Shown here: in pieces, positions 21,763-31,843 of the stretch
Layout of the letters: every line of letters begins with the position of its first letter
Position numbering within the stretch: position 1 is the first letter of the stretch
Source: Candidatus Sulfobium mesophilum
GTDB lineage: Bacteria > Nitrospirota > Thermodesulfovibrionia > Thermodesulfovibrionales > UBA6898
Length of the DNA stretch: 49,977 nt
Assembly: GCA_900302705.1 (NCBI GenBank)
Contig: OUUY01000130.1
Coordinates: 1 to 49,977 of the forward strand
Direction of reading: 5' to 3'
Made by a program: the position numbers and the translations under genes
The notes under the pieces: generated by a model
What the model saw: the letters and a program-made list of their open reading frames with translations, nothing else
The model's database searches: none
Told to the model about the DNA's origin: nothing

Positions 21763-24480
21763 TCAGAACGCATGGCCGACACTGAAATGGACCTCGCCTT
21801 TGTTCTCCCCGGTCTGCCTGCTCAGCTTCACACCGTAATCCACCCTCAACGGCCCAACCGGGGTATCATACCTCAGTCCCAGGCCCGTCGTACCTCTTAG
21901 CTGAAGCGGGTTTATGTCGCTTGCCCTGACCCAGACATTCCCGAAGTCGAAAAAAGGTACAAGACCAAACCCCTTGCCGATGTCAGTCCTGAACTCGATA
22001 TTGCCCATAAGATAAGCGTTTCCGCCTGTGGGGGTCGTTCCGTCCGGACCTTTTGGACCAAGCCCATCCTGGACATATCCTCTGACTGTCGACCTGCCGC
22101 CAAGAAAAAACCTTTCAACTAGCGGAAGCTCAACAGCGCTGCCGAAACCGCGCGCCACACCTCCCCTCAGTGAAAGAGCAAGCGTAATTCTCTTGCTGAG
22201 CGTATGGAAAGTGCTGCCGTAAGCCTCTGCTTTGACAAAATCAGCCTCAGATAAAAAAAGAAATGTAGCAAGTTTAACCGAGATGCCGGCCACGACGCCC
22301 TTTTTTGGATTAATAGGGTTGTCCCTCGTGTCGTATACTATGGCGGGCTTAATGCCGCTAATCGCAAGTGTGCCGGTGTCCTCTTTCGTCAATACCACAT
22401 CAGGCTTCACATCATACGTCCTCACAAGAGAAAATTCGTAATAAAATTCTGTCTTCGTGGTATTGCTCAATTTCTTCTCCACACCTGCCGTTATCGAATA
22501 CCGGTGAAGCTTGTAGAGAATCTGTTTTGTGGGTACATCAAGTTCTGCTTTGTACTCATAAAGCATAAATGTCCTTAACGGCAGTTTCTTTCCTAGAAAC
22601 CATGGCTCAATATACTGAAGTATCAGCCTGTCCTGGAGAGAACTTACTTCGAGCCGGAGTGAACCCTCCCTGTTCATACCCCACAGGTTCCGGTAACTTA
22701 CACCAACAAAACCCCTGAAGTGCTCGTAGTCGGCATAGCCAAAGCCAAAATCCACAGATCCGGCATTCCCCTCCGTCACTCTGAGCAACACATCCTTCTT
22801 GCTGTCTTCGCCATCTATTGTTTCCACTTCGACAGAGGTAAAAAGTCCCAATTTGTACAGCGCCTGACGCTCTTCGCTCAGGAGACGAAAACTGTAAGGC
22901 TGTCCTTCCTTGTAAAGCAATTCACGCTTGAAAACCAAATACCTAGTTTTTTGATTACCGATAATAATGGTTTTGCCAAAAAACTTCTCTTCACCCCCGA
23001 CAACCTTAAACAAAACGGACGCCTTATAATTTTCGACACTCCTTGTAACTGTAACATCCACATTCATATACCCGGAGTTTGCGTAGTAATCAAGGATTTT
23101 GAACCTCGCATCCGAGACATTTAGTTCATTGTATGGGTCACCAGGCTTAAGGCCCGCCAATGTCAAAAGTTTATCCTTCGTTTGCGCGTCGGTTCCGGTT
23201 ATATCGACATTGCCAATCTCAGTCCTCTTGCCTTCGTCTATCTCCACAACGATCTGCGCCGTCTGCTTTTCCTTGTCGACCCTGACCATAATTTCCTTCA
23301 CTGTGGCGTCAAGATAGCCGAGGCCCCCGTAAAAATCTTTCAGCAAATCCTTGTCCTTTTCCACCTGGTCGGGGTTATAGACCTCTCCTTCGGACAGCGC
23401 CATAACATCTTTAAGCCCCTTATTCGGAATACTCGCACCGGAGAATTCGATTGACTTTATCTTCACCTTTTCACCCTCAAAGACAAAGAAAGTAATATTG
23501 ATCGTCTGGGCGTCAGACTTTGTTACCGGGGCGATCTGGGCAAATGCATATCCCCTTTGATGATAAAGGGCCAGCATCCGGTCAACAGCCTCACCGATAA
23601 CCTCATCCCGGAAGTCTTCTATCTCGAAGAAAGCAGCCTCTTTCAGAAGGCTTTTTGTGGAAATGGAACTATTGCCGTCAATGTTGACCGACAAACGCTT
23701 ACCCGGGTCCACCGTGATAGTGAGGTCGCCCTCTTTGTACGAATATGGCCCTACTTTTGGTTTGTAATAGCCCTCTTTCTTAAGACGCTCCCTGACGTTC
23801 TTGAGACCCTCCTCCAGTTTCATCCTGTTGAAAACATCCCCAGGGGATAACTTCAGCGCACTCAGAACCCCAGTCGTTCCGATCCCCGTAGCAGAACCAT
23901 CGGAGGGGGGCAGCACGATATTGATATTCCTTATGAGGAGAGGCGGGCCGCCGTCGACTGTAAGCTGAATATTGACCTTGTGGGGCATACCGGCATTCTC
24001 TGTAGCGATGGCGATAGAGGCTTCAGGATATCCGTAATTTGCGATGCTCTCCTTAAGGCGGGCCTTTGCCTGCTCGAAGATGTCATGCCGCATCGCTTCA
24101 TTTTCTTTTATGATAAAGAGGTCTTTTATTGTCTTATCGCTGATACCGGTTTTGTTTTTTAAGTATATCTTTCTTATAAAGTCCCTCTCCCTCACTTCCA
24201 CCTCGACGACGGGATTTTCCCCATCCGGCACATGGATGATGATGTCATCGAAAAAGCCCTTCAGAAAAGCGCGCTTTATGCCATTACTGACGAGCTCTCT
24301 ATCGATCTCGACACCGGCCCTGATGCCAAGAATATCGAGGAATTCATCCCGGCTAATTAAAGAAAGTCCCTTAATTTCTACATTGCCAACTGTGACTGCG
24401 CCGGATTCGGCTGGGAAGATTGCCGCGCAGGCCAAAAGAAATGAAAAAAGATAAAAGGCGACACGCGCTGTCACCTTCAT
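21763..24480 (-). CDS. bamA: BamA-like Omp85 outer-membrane assembly protein with about seven POTRA domains
   Basis: 905 residues from the ATG at 24480 (signal peptide MKVTARVAFYLFSFLLACAA); the frame extends 26 codons further but would overlap tamB. I count seven POTRA-like units (beginning near VTVGNVEIKG, DFIRKIYLKN, LLIRNINIVL, RLSVNIDGNS, VKIKSIEFSG, RTEIGNVDIT and FFGKTIIIGN), against five in E. coli BamA and three in TamA. The C-terminal half is the 16-strand barrel with FFLGGRSTVRGY holding the VRGF/Y motif, ending in VHFSVGHAF with the terminal Phe. It inserts beta-barrel proteins into the outer membrane. Adjacent tamB suggests it may instead, or also, serve the TamA role. Confidence 0.9.
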   Translation of the reverse strand: MKVTARVAFYLFSFLLACAAIFPAESGAVTVGNVEIKGLSLISRDEFLDILGIRAGVEIDRELVSNGIKRAFLKGFFDDIIIHVPDGENPVVEVEVRERDFIRKIYLKNKTGISDKTIKDLFIIKENEAMRHDIFEQAKARLKESIANYGYPEASIAIATENAGMPHKVNIQLTVDGGPPLLIRNINIVLPPSDGSATGIGTTGVLSALKLSPGDVFNRMKLEEGLKNVRERLKKEGYYKPKVGPYSYKEGDLTITVDPGKRLSVNIDGNSSISTKSLLKEAAFFEIEDFRDEVIGEAVDRMLALYHQRGYAFAQIAPVTKSDAQTINITFFVFEGEKVKIKSIEFSGASIPNKGLKDVMALSEGEVYNPDQVEKDKDLLKDFYGGLGYLDATVKEIMVRVDKEKQTAQIVVEIDEGKRTEIGNVDITGTDAQTKDKLLTLAGLKPGDPYNELNVSDARFKILDYYANSGYMNVDVTVTRSVENYKASVLFKVVGGEEKFFGKTIIIGNQKTRYLVFKRELLYKEGQPYSFRLLSEERQALYKLGLFTSVEVETIDGEDSKKDVLLRVTEGNAGSVDFGFGYADYEHFRGFVGVSYRNLWGMNREGSLRLEVSSLQDRLILQYIEPWFLGKKLPLRTFMLYEYKAELDVPTKQILYKLHRYSITAGVEKKLSNTTKTEFYYEFSLVRTYDVKPDVVLTKEDTGTLAISGIKPAIVYDTRDNPINPKKGVVAGISVKLATFLFLSEADFVKAEAYGSTFHTLSKRITLALSLRGGVARGFGSAVELPLVERFFLGGRSTVRGYVQDGLGPKGPDGTTPTGGNAYLMGNIEFRTDIGKGFGLVPFFDFGNVWVRASDINPLQLRGTTGLGLRYDTPVGPLRVDYGVKLSRQTGENKGEVHFSVGHAF

Positions 24481-24505
24481 GTCTAAAATCTTTCCATGTA
24501 CAATG

Positions 24506-27500
24506 TCATTTAAAATCGAACCTGAAATGGATGTCCCCTCCCACGATCCCTCTCTCATCTCTGACCCCCACCAATGAGATCTTTTTGGAAAGGATATACT
24601 CCAGCTTTATGACCTGCTCTTCAGAGGAGTGGATAGGCGTAGTATAAGTAACAAAGACTTTGTCTCCCAGCAACCTTTTTGAAAAAGTCACTCCCGGCTC
24701 AACGGTGCCTGTCTTTTTGGATACATGGGGGTCGATCTGCATCCTGTCGAGGCCGGTAATAGTTCTCACTCTCTCTTCGACAACATCCTGAATCTTACCA
24801 GTTACAAATGATGTAGCCTCTCCTGCACCTATGCCGCCCTCCAGCCCTTTTATTTCGGTGCTCGTCTGACCCACAGTAAGCAGTGAAAGTATGTCCATTT
24901 CCTTCAGCACCGGATCGGAGGAAAGAGCCATGCTGAAATGATCAAGCTGTCCTTCAAGGTTCATCTTGATCCTGTATCCTTTGACTGTGGTCTCTGATGC
25001 AATCTCAACAACAGGATTGATTCTGTTGGGATCAAAGAAACCGACGCTTGCGTGAAGTATCCTGAATTCGTTGTTTCTGAAATATACGGTGCCGTCTGTT
25101 GTTTCAATCCTCCCGAAGAGAAGGGGTCTGTAGATCCAGCCCCTCAGGACCATATCTGCGCTCACAGAGGCGCGCGCAACATTGTTGTCGATGAATATAT
25201 TGTCCTTACCGGTGACCCTGATATTGAGTGCTGTTTTTTCCAGCCCTGATATCTCCGATTTGAATTTCGGCGTAGTCTTCGACTTCAGGAGCCAACTCTT
25301 CCAGTCGACCCTCTCTTTGTACCTTGCGCGATTTACCTGAATATCGCCGGAGACAATTCTGGAATCGGGCGTCCCTTTATAAAGGAGATTGCCACCGAAA
25401 TTCACATTGAACTCATTTGATGGAGATACGCTGATATTGCTGAGGGCAGCTTCTACGTAGAACCTTTTGAGAGAGAACTTCTTCAGATAGAGCACGCCCG
25501 AGATGTCTACGTCCCCTCCTCCAAGTTTACCTTCGAGTTTCTGAAGCACTATCCTGTCATTATCCATATACATATATCCGCTGACGGCGCTCAGCCTGTA
25601 AGAATAGTCTTTCAGACTGAGAGATCCGTTTGCCAGGGTAACACCTCCATTGATCTCCGGGTTATCCCAGTCTCCTGTCACGGTCAGCACAAATTCTGCA
25701 TCTCCTCTCAATACACCTACCCTTGCCGAGAGCCCCTTCAGCGGAGAAAGCGACGAACTGCCTTCCAGGTTAATATTGTATTTCTTCCCCATTACGACAT
25801 TGCCGTCTATGCTCAGAGATGCATTGCCGCTTCTCATGATCATTTTTTCAAGCGACAGCAGTGTGTCTTTGATACCCAATCTTATCTGTTTTTCACTTGT
25901 AAAACTGTAACCATACATCGACAAGGCCAACTTCTCCAGCTTAAGGTTGCCCCCAATATGATCCCTGTCGCCGCTGAGGAGCGCCTGGCCGTTCATACTT
26001 AGAATCAGGTCCTCAGGGATGTCCTTAAGAAAAGAGCTTACGATAAAATCGTACCTCCCCCCCTGAATGTCGATCTTGGCAGACCAGGGTATCTCTTTTT
26101 CAAACCTGCCGTTAGCGCTGAGCAAGACCTTGTCGTCAAACATGCCTGCCCGCACAGCAATGTCCTTGCCCTTTATTGAAGCTGATATTGTTCCGCTTCC
26201 GACAGATTTACCCCTAAGTTTGCCCTCTACCATCCTGGCGTCGAGTCTGACGGATGGATCTTCAAATGTTCCGTGCCCTTCGCTCTGCAGCTTAAATACA
26301 GCATCACCTTTGATCTCTCTCCGGACAATGTCACTTAGGAAGACCTTGTCTGAGGATGCGCTATATGAAAAATTGCCTTTCGTATCGATCGATGCCTCTC
26401 CCATGAGCGCCGACTTCCCACGGGTAATCTTCATTTTCGTAAATGAAAGTCTGTCGTCCTTATAGACCCATCTGAAGTCAGCTTTCTCAAAGGCTGCACT
26501 GAAAACGGTTGCTTGATCTGCCGATCCGCTCCCGCTGATATCAGGATGTGAGGCTGTTCCGCTGATTGTTACACTGGAAGTCAACCTGCCGGAGCCCTTA
26601 AAGTCAGGATAGAATATCTTTGTGAATCTTTCCAGATCAGCATTTTCGACAGAGGCTGTAAGATTATATTCCGGCTTGGCCAGATCAAAAAGCTCTTTAG
26701 CACCCTTAAAAGTAATTCTCCCCCTGAGTGCAGCAGCCTGTCCCGTGCCCTTTAAGCTCATCTCCCTTATGTTAAGAGCTTCTTTCCTGTAAGTAAGGTC
26801 CGCATCGATATTCTCAGCCGCATATTTCTCAAAGACAGCTTTTTCGATATCTATCCGGCCTCCAAGGACCGGATCATCGAAGGTGCCCGTTATCTTCCCC
26901 CTGAACGCTCCTGTCCCCCTCAGTTTCGAATAGTAAGGGAGTGTCAGATCAGTGATATCCTCCGACTGCAACCCGAAGTCAATATCAAGGGATTTTTCTC
27001 CGATATTAACAGTCCCGCCCCCCTGGGCTTTGGAAATGCCGGTGGACAATTTCAGTCCGCCAAGAGTCAGTAACTGACCTGTCATCCGGTAACTGCCGGA
27101 AACGTCTCTTACCCTTCCAAGGACGTCCTTTCCCTTTTCAATGCTTCGATATTCGAAACTGCCCTCGGGATTAAAGTCCGCACCGGAAGTTAAAAGAGTC
27201 CCGTTTACCTTCCCCGCAGGGACGCCGGGATCCCAGCCGATGAGTTTAAGCAGTGGGCGGCTGTCAACGTTGCTAAAGGTTACGTCAACCATAAATGAGC
27301 TGACAACAGGCAGGTTTATCGATGCCGATAATTTCGCGTCACCATTGTAAAGTCTGCCTGAGCCATCGGTGAACCTCATAAGGCCGTCTGCATAAGAAAC
27401 AGCGCACTTCAGCCGCTTCACCTCAACATCAAAGAGATTCCCGTCGGTCATCACTGCTGTCCCGCCTGCCCTGATATTATTGAGTGGACCGGTGAGAGAA

Positions 27501-28438
27501 CCTTTTACATCTATCAGCCCTTCAATGCGTTCCTTCACATTGAGCAGTTCCATCAGGGTCTGCAGATACAATTTTCCGTCGACCTTCAGGTCCAGGGTAA
27601 TCAACTTGTTTAGGTATTTGATATACCCGCCCGCCCTCACCTCTCCAGCGCCCGTCTTCCTCAGCCCGAAGATTTTCTTAAGCGTTTCCATAAGAAGGTC
27701 GATATTTGTCTTAAAGTCGGCCTTTCCGCCGGCATACTCACCGGTCCCTGTGATCTTTGATCCGAATGAACCTATTACGAATTTCTTTACCTGAACTGTA
27801 TCGTCTTTCACGGAGAATCCAACATCCCCATTTCCCGACAAAGCAGGCCAGCCTTCTTTTTTAACGTCGAACTTTCGAAGTGAGGCGTTCACACGCACCC
27901 ACTCGCCTAATAACACCTCGCCATCGAACCCCTCGACAGCGGAAACAGTCTTGTATTCATCATCGCTATAATGAATGCCTCCATTCTGCACCTGAGTCGC
28001 CTTAATCTTCACCTTGAAAGCGGTATCACTTACCTTTTCAAGATAGTCCTTCACGTGTGCAGCTATATCCATTGCCTGCTTGCGGTCAGTCGTTATTTCC
28101 GGCTCTTTCAGCACCAGTCTCCGTATCTTTATCTGCCTGCCGGCAATACTCGTCAGGTCAAGGTACGCCTTGACCCGTTGGACGAAAAGTATGCGTTCCC
28201 CCTTTTCATCGAATACCTTCAGACCCTTTGCTTCTACAAATAATGGAAAAAGGTTGATATAGATTTTTTGCGCGACCGCCTTACGGCCGACGAGTTGTTC
28301 GATCTCCGGCAGAATGAGCCGCTTAAGGGCATTTGAGACCTGCGGGCCGCGAAGAATGAAGGCAGCAACCCCGATGATCACCGCAATAGGGATCAGAAAG
28401 GCAAATCTTTTTAAGTTTTTCCTTTTAAAATCGTCCAT
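24506..28438 (-). CDS. tamB: TamB-like translocation and assembly module protein
   Basis: 1310 residues. An N-terminal membrane anchor (FAFLIPIAVIIGVAAFILR, residues 13-31) and AsmA-like start are followed by a long beta-helical region rich in repeats such as GSGRLTSSVTISG and GGRIDIEKAVFE. The C-terminal TamB (DUF490) domain has GTVYFRNNEFRILHASVGF, SLLTVGQTSTEIKG and a final KLEYILSKKISLVGVRDE. Such proteins bridge the periplasm and move phospholipid or help insert outer-membrane proteins. The start overlaps glnD by 28 bp and the stop is 25 bp from the bamA-like start. Confidence 0.93.
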   Translation of the reverse strand: MDDFKRKNLKRFAFLIPIAVIIGVAAFILRGPQVSNALKRLILPEIEQLVGRKAVAQKIYINLFPLFVEAKGLKVFDEKGERILFVQRVKAYLDLTSIAGRQIKIRRLVLKEPEITTDRKQAMDIAAHVKDYLEKVSDTAFKVKIKATQVQNGGIHYSDDEYKTVSAVEGFDGEVLLGEWVRVNASLRKFDVKKEGWPALSGNGDVGFSVKDDTVQVKKFVIGSFGSKITGTGEYAGGKADFKTNIDLLMETLKKIFGLRKTGAGEVRAGGYIKYLNKLITLDLKVDGKLYLQTLMELLNVKERIEGLIDVKGSLTGPLNNIRAGGTAVMTDGNLFDVEVKRLKCAVSYADGLMRFTDGSGRLYNGDAKLSASINLPVVSSFMVDVTFSNVDSRPLLKLIGWDPGVPAGKVNGTLLTSGADFNPEGSFEYRSIEKGKDVLGRVRDVSGSYRMTGQLLTLGGLKLSTGISKAQGGGTVNIGEKSLDIDFGLQSEDITDLTLPYYSKLRGTGAFRGKITGTFDDPVLGGRIDIEKAVFEKYAAENIDADLTYRKEALNIREMSLKGTGQAAALRGRITFKGAKELFDLAKPEYNLTASVENADLERFTKIFYPDFKGSGRLTSSVTISGTASHPDISGSGSADQATVFSAAFEKADFRWVYKDDRLSFTKMKITRGKSALMGEASIDTKGNFSYSASSDKVFLSDIVRREIKGDAVFKLQSEGHGTFEDPSVRLDARMVEGKLRGKSVGSGTISASIKGKDIAVRAGMFDDKVLLSANGRFEKEIPWSAKIDIQGGRYDFIVSSFLKDIPEDLILSMNGQALLSGDRDHIGGNLKLEKLALSMYGYSFTSEKQIRLGIKDTLLSLEKMIMRSGNASLSIDGNVVMGKKYNINLEGSSSLSPLKGLSARVGVLRGDAEFVLTVTGDWDNPEINGGVTLANGSLSLKDYSYRLSAVSGYMYMDNDRIVLQKLEGKLGGGDVDISGVLYLKKFSLKRFYVEAALSNISVSPSNEFNVNFGGNLLYKGTPDSRIVSGDIQVNRARYKERVDWKSWLLKSKTTPKFKSEISGLEKTALNIRVTGKDNIFIDNNVARASVSADMVLRGWIYRPLLFGRIETTDGTVYFRNNEFRILHASVGFFDPNRINPVVEIASETTVKGYRIKMNLEGQLDHFSMALSSDPVLKEMDILSLLTVGQTSTEIKGLEGGIGAGEATSFVTGKIQDVVEERVRTITGLDRMQIDPHVSKKTGTVEPGVTFSKRLLGDKVFVTYTTPIHSSEEQVIKLEYILSKKISLVGVRDERGIVGGDIHFRFDFK

Positions 28439-30891
28439 AATTCAGAGAGAATCAGCTGTGCTTTAATATAATCCATTTTGTGCTTTTCTGACTGCACATA
28501 AAAAATATCCTGGGCTTGACCGCGGTCGGTGTTTATCCTGGCCGAAATAATATTCACTCCGTTTAAATACATCACATTAGATATGTCATACAGAAGTCCA
28601 AGTCTGTCAGGTGAAAAGATTTCGACGAGTGTATACTCTTCGGATAACTCATTATCGAGTTCTACAAAAATGCTGAAAGGACTCTCTGTCCGCACCGGAC
28701 TGCTTATAACATTAAGGGGCTTGCCCTCTGTGATAACACCTCTTAACCCTTCGGATAAATCCTCCTCAAAGCCGTCCCACCAAAGGTCTTTCCAGTTTGA
28801 AACAGTAATTTTGTCGATTACGCTCCCTCTCCTGCCGGTAAATATCTTGCCACTGACAATATTGAGTCCTCTTGAGGAAAGGAATCCGACCATTCGTGAA
28901 AAAAGGCCTGGACGGTCGCCGGCGCTCAACGACAGCTCCGCAACCTCGTGAGGTCCGGAATCGATGCGGATTGCGAAGCCGCTTTCTCTTGCCTTCAGCA
29001 CAAGTCCGTAATCCTCAATAATCCTGTTTCTCATCGTGGAAAACAGATATCTGTCAGGCATTTCAGCTACGAAATTCATGAGTCCCGGTAATTCATCCTT
29101 CCGGCAAAGAGCACGAAGACCGTCCAGGTATTCGCCGCGGCCCTCCCTTGTTCCGGATAGATAGTTCCTTGTGTGATCGTATAATTCTTTAAGGAGATAT
29201 GCCTTCCAGGAATTCCAGAACCCAGGGTTGACGGCGGACATGTCGGCGTACGTGATGAGATATATTGCATCCAGATTTTCCGCATCGCCGACTGCATCGG
29301 AAAACATTGCAACTACTTCTTCGTCGGAAGCTTCCATTTTAAGCGCGATCCTTGACATCAATATATGATTTTTCACAAGAAATTCTACCTTCGTCCTCTT
29401 CTTTATGTCGAGATTGAACCTCTCCATGATGCTCTTTAATCTCTTATATCCCTCCTCCTCATGGTGCCTGCCAGCCGCTTTTCCGATATCATGGAACAGA
29501 AGCGCCATCAAAAGAGTGTCTATACGCTCCATGTCCTTGATGATCCTGTGGAACTCCTCGAGGTTTTGAAAACGCGTCGTCCTGAGCCGCTCCAGGTTAC
29601 GAATTGCGAGCAGGGTATGTTCATCGACAGTATACATATGATAAGGTTCGTGGACCACCAGTTGTCTCAGGACACCAAATTCAGGAATGAACCGCCCCAA
29701 CACACCTGTCTCATGCATCTCCCTAAGTGTATCGTATACGCGCTCTCCCCTGAGTATTTCCAGAAAATGATGGACCGCCGCCGGCGAATGTCTCGTTCTT
29801 CTGTTTATGTGCAGAAGGGCCGACCTTATCTTTTCTCTTGTGCCATCGCTGAATTTTTTTCCTGTTTTGGAAAACAGGTAAAAGGCCTCCATTATCTTGT
29901 CAGGATGACCGGCAAACAGCCTCTCTTTTGTCATTATAATATTCCCGCCGGACAGGGAAAAATCGTCATTTATCCTCTTGATCCTCCAGTCTCTGAAGAG
30001 TGGGACATATGGCTTGCTGCATGCACTCATAATCTTTCGCATTGTTTCCTGTATAATTCTGCTTTTCAGATAGTAATACCGCATCAGCCGTTCGGTTGCG
30101 GTAAACTTAACAGAATCCTTAAACCCAAGTCTCGCCGCAACGCTCTTCTGATATTCAAAAGAGAGGATGTCATTTTTCCTTTTGCTTTCCAGGTGAAGTC
30201 CGAACCTGCAGCGAAGAAGGAAATCATAAGCCCCTATGAACCGTCTGAAATCATGTGGTCCCAGCAGTTTTGAAAAATCAGAGAATTTGTCCATCTTCAG
30301 TGCCACCCTGGAAAGCCAGAAAGCGGTGTGGATATCTCTTAAGCCCCCTTCACCCTCCTTTATATGGGGCTCAAGAAGAAATACTGAATCGCCCGAACTA
30401 AGATGCCTTTTTTCCATTTCGATCAATTTTTCCCTGACAAAATCCTTCTGTTTTCTGAATGTGATCTCCGGAGAAACCCGCGACCTGAATATGTCGAAAA
30501 GCTTTTTGTCGCCCGCAAGGAATCGCGCTTCTAAAAGGGAAGTTCTGGTGCGCATGTCCCTCGATGCCTCCTCGATGCACTCCGCCGGCGTCCTGAAAGA
30601 ATGACTTATTTCAAATCCCGTATCCCACAACTTATAAAGTATATGCTCTGCAGCCGCTGTATCAGCCCTGTTAAGGGCAAAGAACATGATATCAACGTCA
30701 GAATAAGGGCATAGCTCGCGGCGACCGTACCCACCAGTAGCTATAAGAACTGCCTTGACGTCCTTATTCACTGAGTTGAAAATGTCCTGTACAATCTGGT
30801 CCATCTTAGCGGTGTAGCACTCAGCTAAGGCTATGCCACCCTGATTCTCGTTGAACCAGCCTTCTATCTCGTCAAATATTTTTGTATTCAT
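28411..30891 (-). CDS. glnD: [Protein-PII] uridylyltransferase/uridylyl-removing enzyme
   Basis: 826 residues from the ATG at 30891. The nucleotidyltransferase motif is G53-G-Y-G-R-R-E-L-C-P-Y-S-D65-V-D67. The HD uridylyl-removing domain has LLFHDIGKAAGRHHEEEGY, and two ACT domains follow (AELSLSAGDRPGLFSRMVGF; VEIFSPDRLGLLYDISNVMY). The enzyme senses glutamine and modifies PII proteins. No glnB, glnK or amtB is in the window. It begins the glnD-tamB-bamA-surA-like operon. An upstream TTG (30897) is possible but less likely. Two TATAAT sequences in minus orientation (30901-30906 and 30928-30933) mark its promoter region. Confidence 0.94.
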   Translation of the reverse strand: MNTKIFDEIEGWFNENQGGIALAECYTAKMDQIVQDIFNSVNKDVKAVLIATGGYGRRELCPYSDVDIMFFALNRADTAAAEHILYKLWDTGFEISHSFRTPAECIEEASRDMRTRTSLLEARFLAGDKKLFDIFRSRVSPEITFRKQKDFVREKLIEMEKRHLSSGDSVFLLEPHIKEGEGGLRDIHTAFWLSRVALKMDKFSDFSKLLGPHDFRRFIGAYDFLLRCRFGLHLESKRKNDILSFEYQKSVAARLGFKDSVKFTATERLMRYYYLKSRIIQETMRKIMSACSKPYVPLFRDWRIKRINDDFSLSGGNIIMTKERLFAGHPDKIMEAFYLFSKTGKKFSDGTREKIRSALLHINRRTRHSPAAVHHFLEILRGERVYDTLREMHETGVLGRFIPEFGVLRQLVVHEPYHMYTVDEHTLLAIRNLERLRTTRFQNLEEFHRIIKDMERIDTLLMALLFHDIGKAAGRHHEEEGYKRLKSIMERFNLDIKKRTKVEFLVKNHILMSRIALKMEASDEEVVAMFSDAVGDAENLDAIYLITYADMSAVNPGFWNSWKAYLLKELYDHTRNYLSGTREGRGEYLDGLRALCRKDELPGLMNFVAEMPDRYLFSTMRNRIIEDYGLVLKARESGFAIRIDSGPHEVAELSLSAGDRPGLFSRMVGFLSSRGLNIVSGKIFTGRRGSVIDKITVSNWKDLWWDGFEEDLSEGLRGVITEGKPLNVISSPVRTESPFSIFVELDNELSEEYTLVEIFSPDRLGLLYDISNVMYLNGVNIISARINTDRGQAQDIFYVQSEKHKMDYIKAQLILSELWTILKGKT

Positions 30892-31017
30892 AATCAATAT
30901 ATTATACCTTATTTATTAAAGTATAAGATTATAAGTTAAGATAAAGTTTGCAATTCTTAAAATATACCACACCCTAAATCCAAATAGTGTCGGACTTCGG
31001 GCAGATGCATTTTTTCC

Positions 31018-31046
31018 TTGACATCATAATGTCATTATAATAATAT
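31018..31046 (+). promoter_or_regulatory. gntR promoter with overlapping palindrome
   Basis: TTGACA (31018-31023), a 17-bp spacer and TAATAT (31041-31046; a perfect TATAAT overlaps at 31036). The palindrome TGACAT-CATA-ATGTCA (31019-31034) covers the -35 and spacer, a natural site for repression by the GntR protein itself. Initiation would fall close to the ATG at 31053, so the mRNA may be leaderless. Confidence 0.5.
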
Positions 31047-31052
31047 GTGTTT

Positions 31053-31814
31053 ATGATGCAAAATGAAACAGATGTATTGCAGATTAAAACAGTTGACAGG
31101 TATAACCAGGAAAAACTCTATATCCAGTTAACCAGGATATTTCTCGAAGAGATTACTGCGTCAAGGTGGGGCCTTGGACAAAAAATCCCAACTGAAGAGG
31201 ACCTTTGCAGAAAATATGCGGTCAGTAAAATAACCGTTCGTCAGGCCATAAACAACCTTGTTTCAGACGGCTATCTAATGAAGTTCCAGGGCAAGGGAAC
31301 GTTCGTGACAAGTGTCCTGCCTGTTGTTGGGCTCTCAATGAGGACTCGTTTCACGGAAGAAATGTTTGGAGAGGAGGTGAAGGTTGAAAAGGAAATACTG
31401 TTTAAGGGAATCCAGGCTCCCCCTGAGGACGTAAGGGCTTATTTAAAGACTGAAGACAGCATTTATTTTGTCCTTTGCAAAAGGACCGTCAACGGGGAAC
31501 CGGCATATCTTGATGAATCATTCATTCCTTACCATATGCTACCCGGCATAGAACAGATAGATTTTACCCATGACTCGCTTTATTACATTCTTCAGGAAAA
31601 AGGGCTTAAAAAAATATTCAAGGTGATACAAACCATAGAGGTGCTACAGGCTTGGGGAGAGTCGGCAAGATATCTCGATATCACCCAGGGTGTACCGGTG
31701 CTTGCCGTCCATAGACTCTTGCTAAGCTCGGATAATACGCCTGTCGGATACACAAGGTTCCTGGGCAGAAGCGATAGATATAAATTCCAGACAGAATTCG
31801 AAAGAATAAGATAG
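31053..31814 (+). CDS. GntR/HutC-family transcriptional regulator with UTRA domain
   Basis: 253 residues. The N-terminal winged helix has GQKIPTEEDLCRKYAVSKIT and VRQAINNLVSDGYLMKFQGKGTFV in part; the C-terminal UTRA ligand-binding domain spans about 95-250 with DESFIPYHMLPGIEQ. Such regulators release DNA on binding a small metabolite. It lies 30 bp upstream of a TauE/SafE exporter gene, so it likely controls that module. Starts at 31047 (GTG), 31053 and 31056 (ATG) are possible; none has a ribosome site. A palindrome overlaps its own promoter. Confidence 0.92.
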   Translation: MMQNETDVLQIKTVDRYNQEKLYIQLTRIFLEEITASRWGLGQKIPTEEDLCRKYAVSKITVRQAINNLVSDGYLMKFQGKGTFVTSVLPVVGLSMRTRFTEEMFGEEVKVEKEILFKGIQAPPEDVRAYLKTEDSIYFVLCKRTVNGEPAYLDESFIPYHMLPGIEQIDFTHDSLYYILQEKGLKKIFKVIQTIEVLQAWGESARYLDITQGVPVLAVHRLLLSSDNTPVGYTRFLGRSDRYKFQTEFERIR

Positions 31815-31843
31815 TTACTCAAAGGAGGAAGGGAAGAAAAGTC

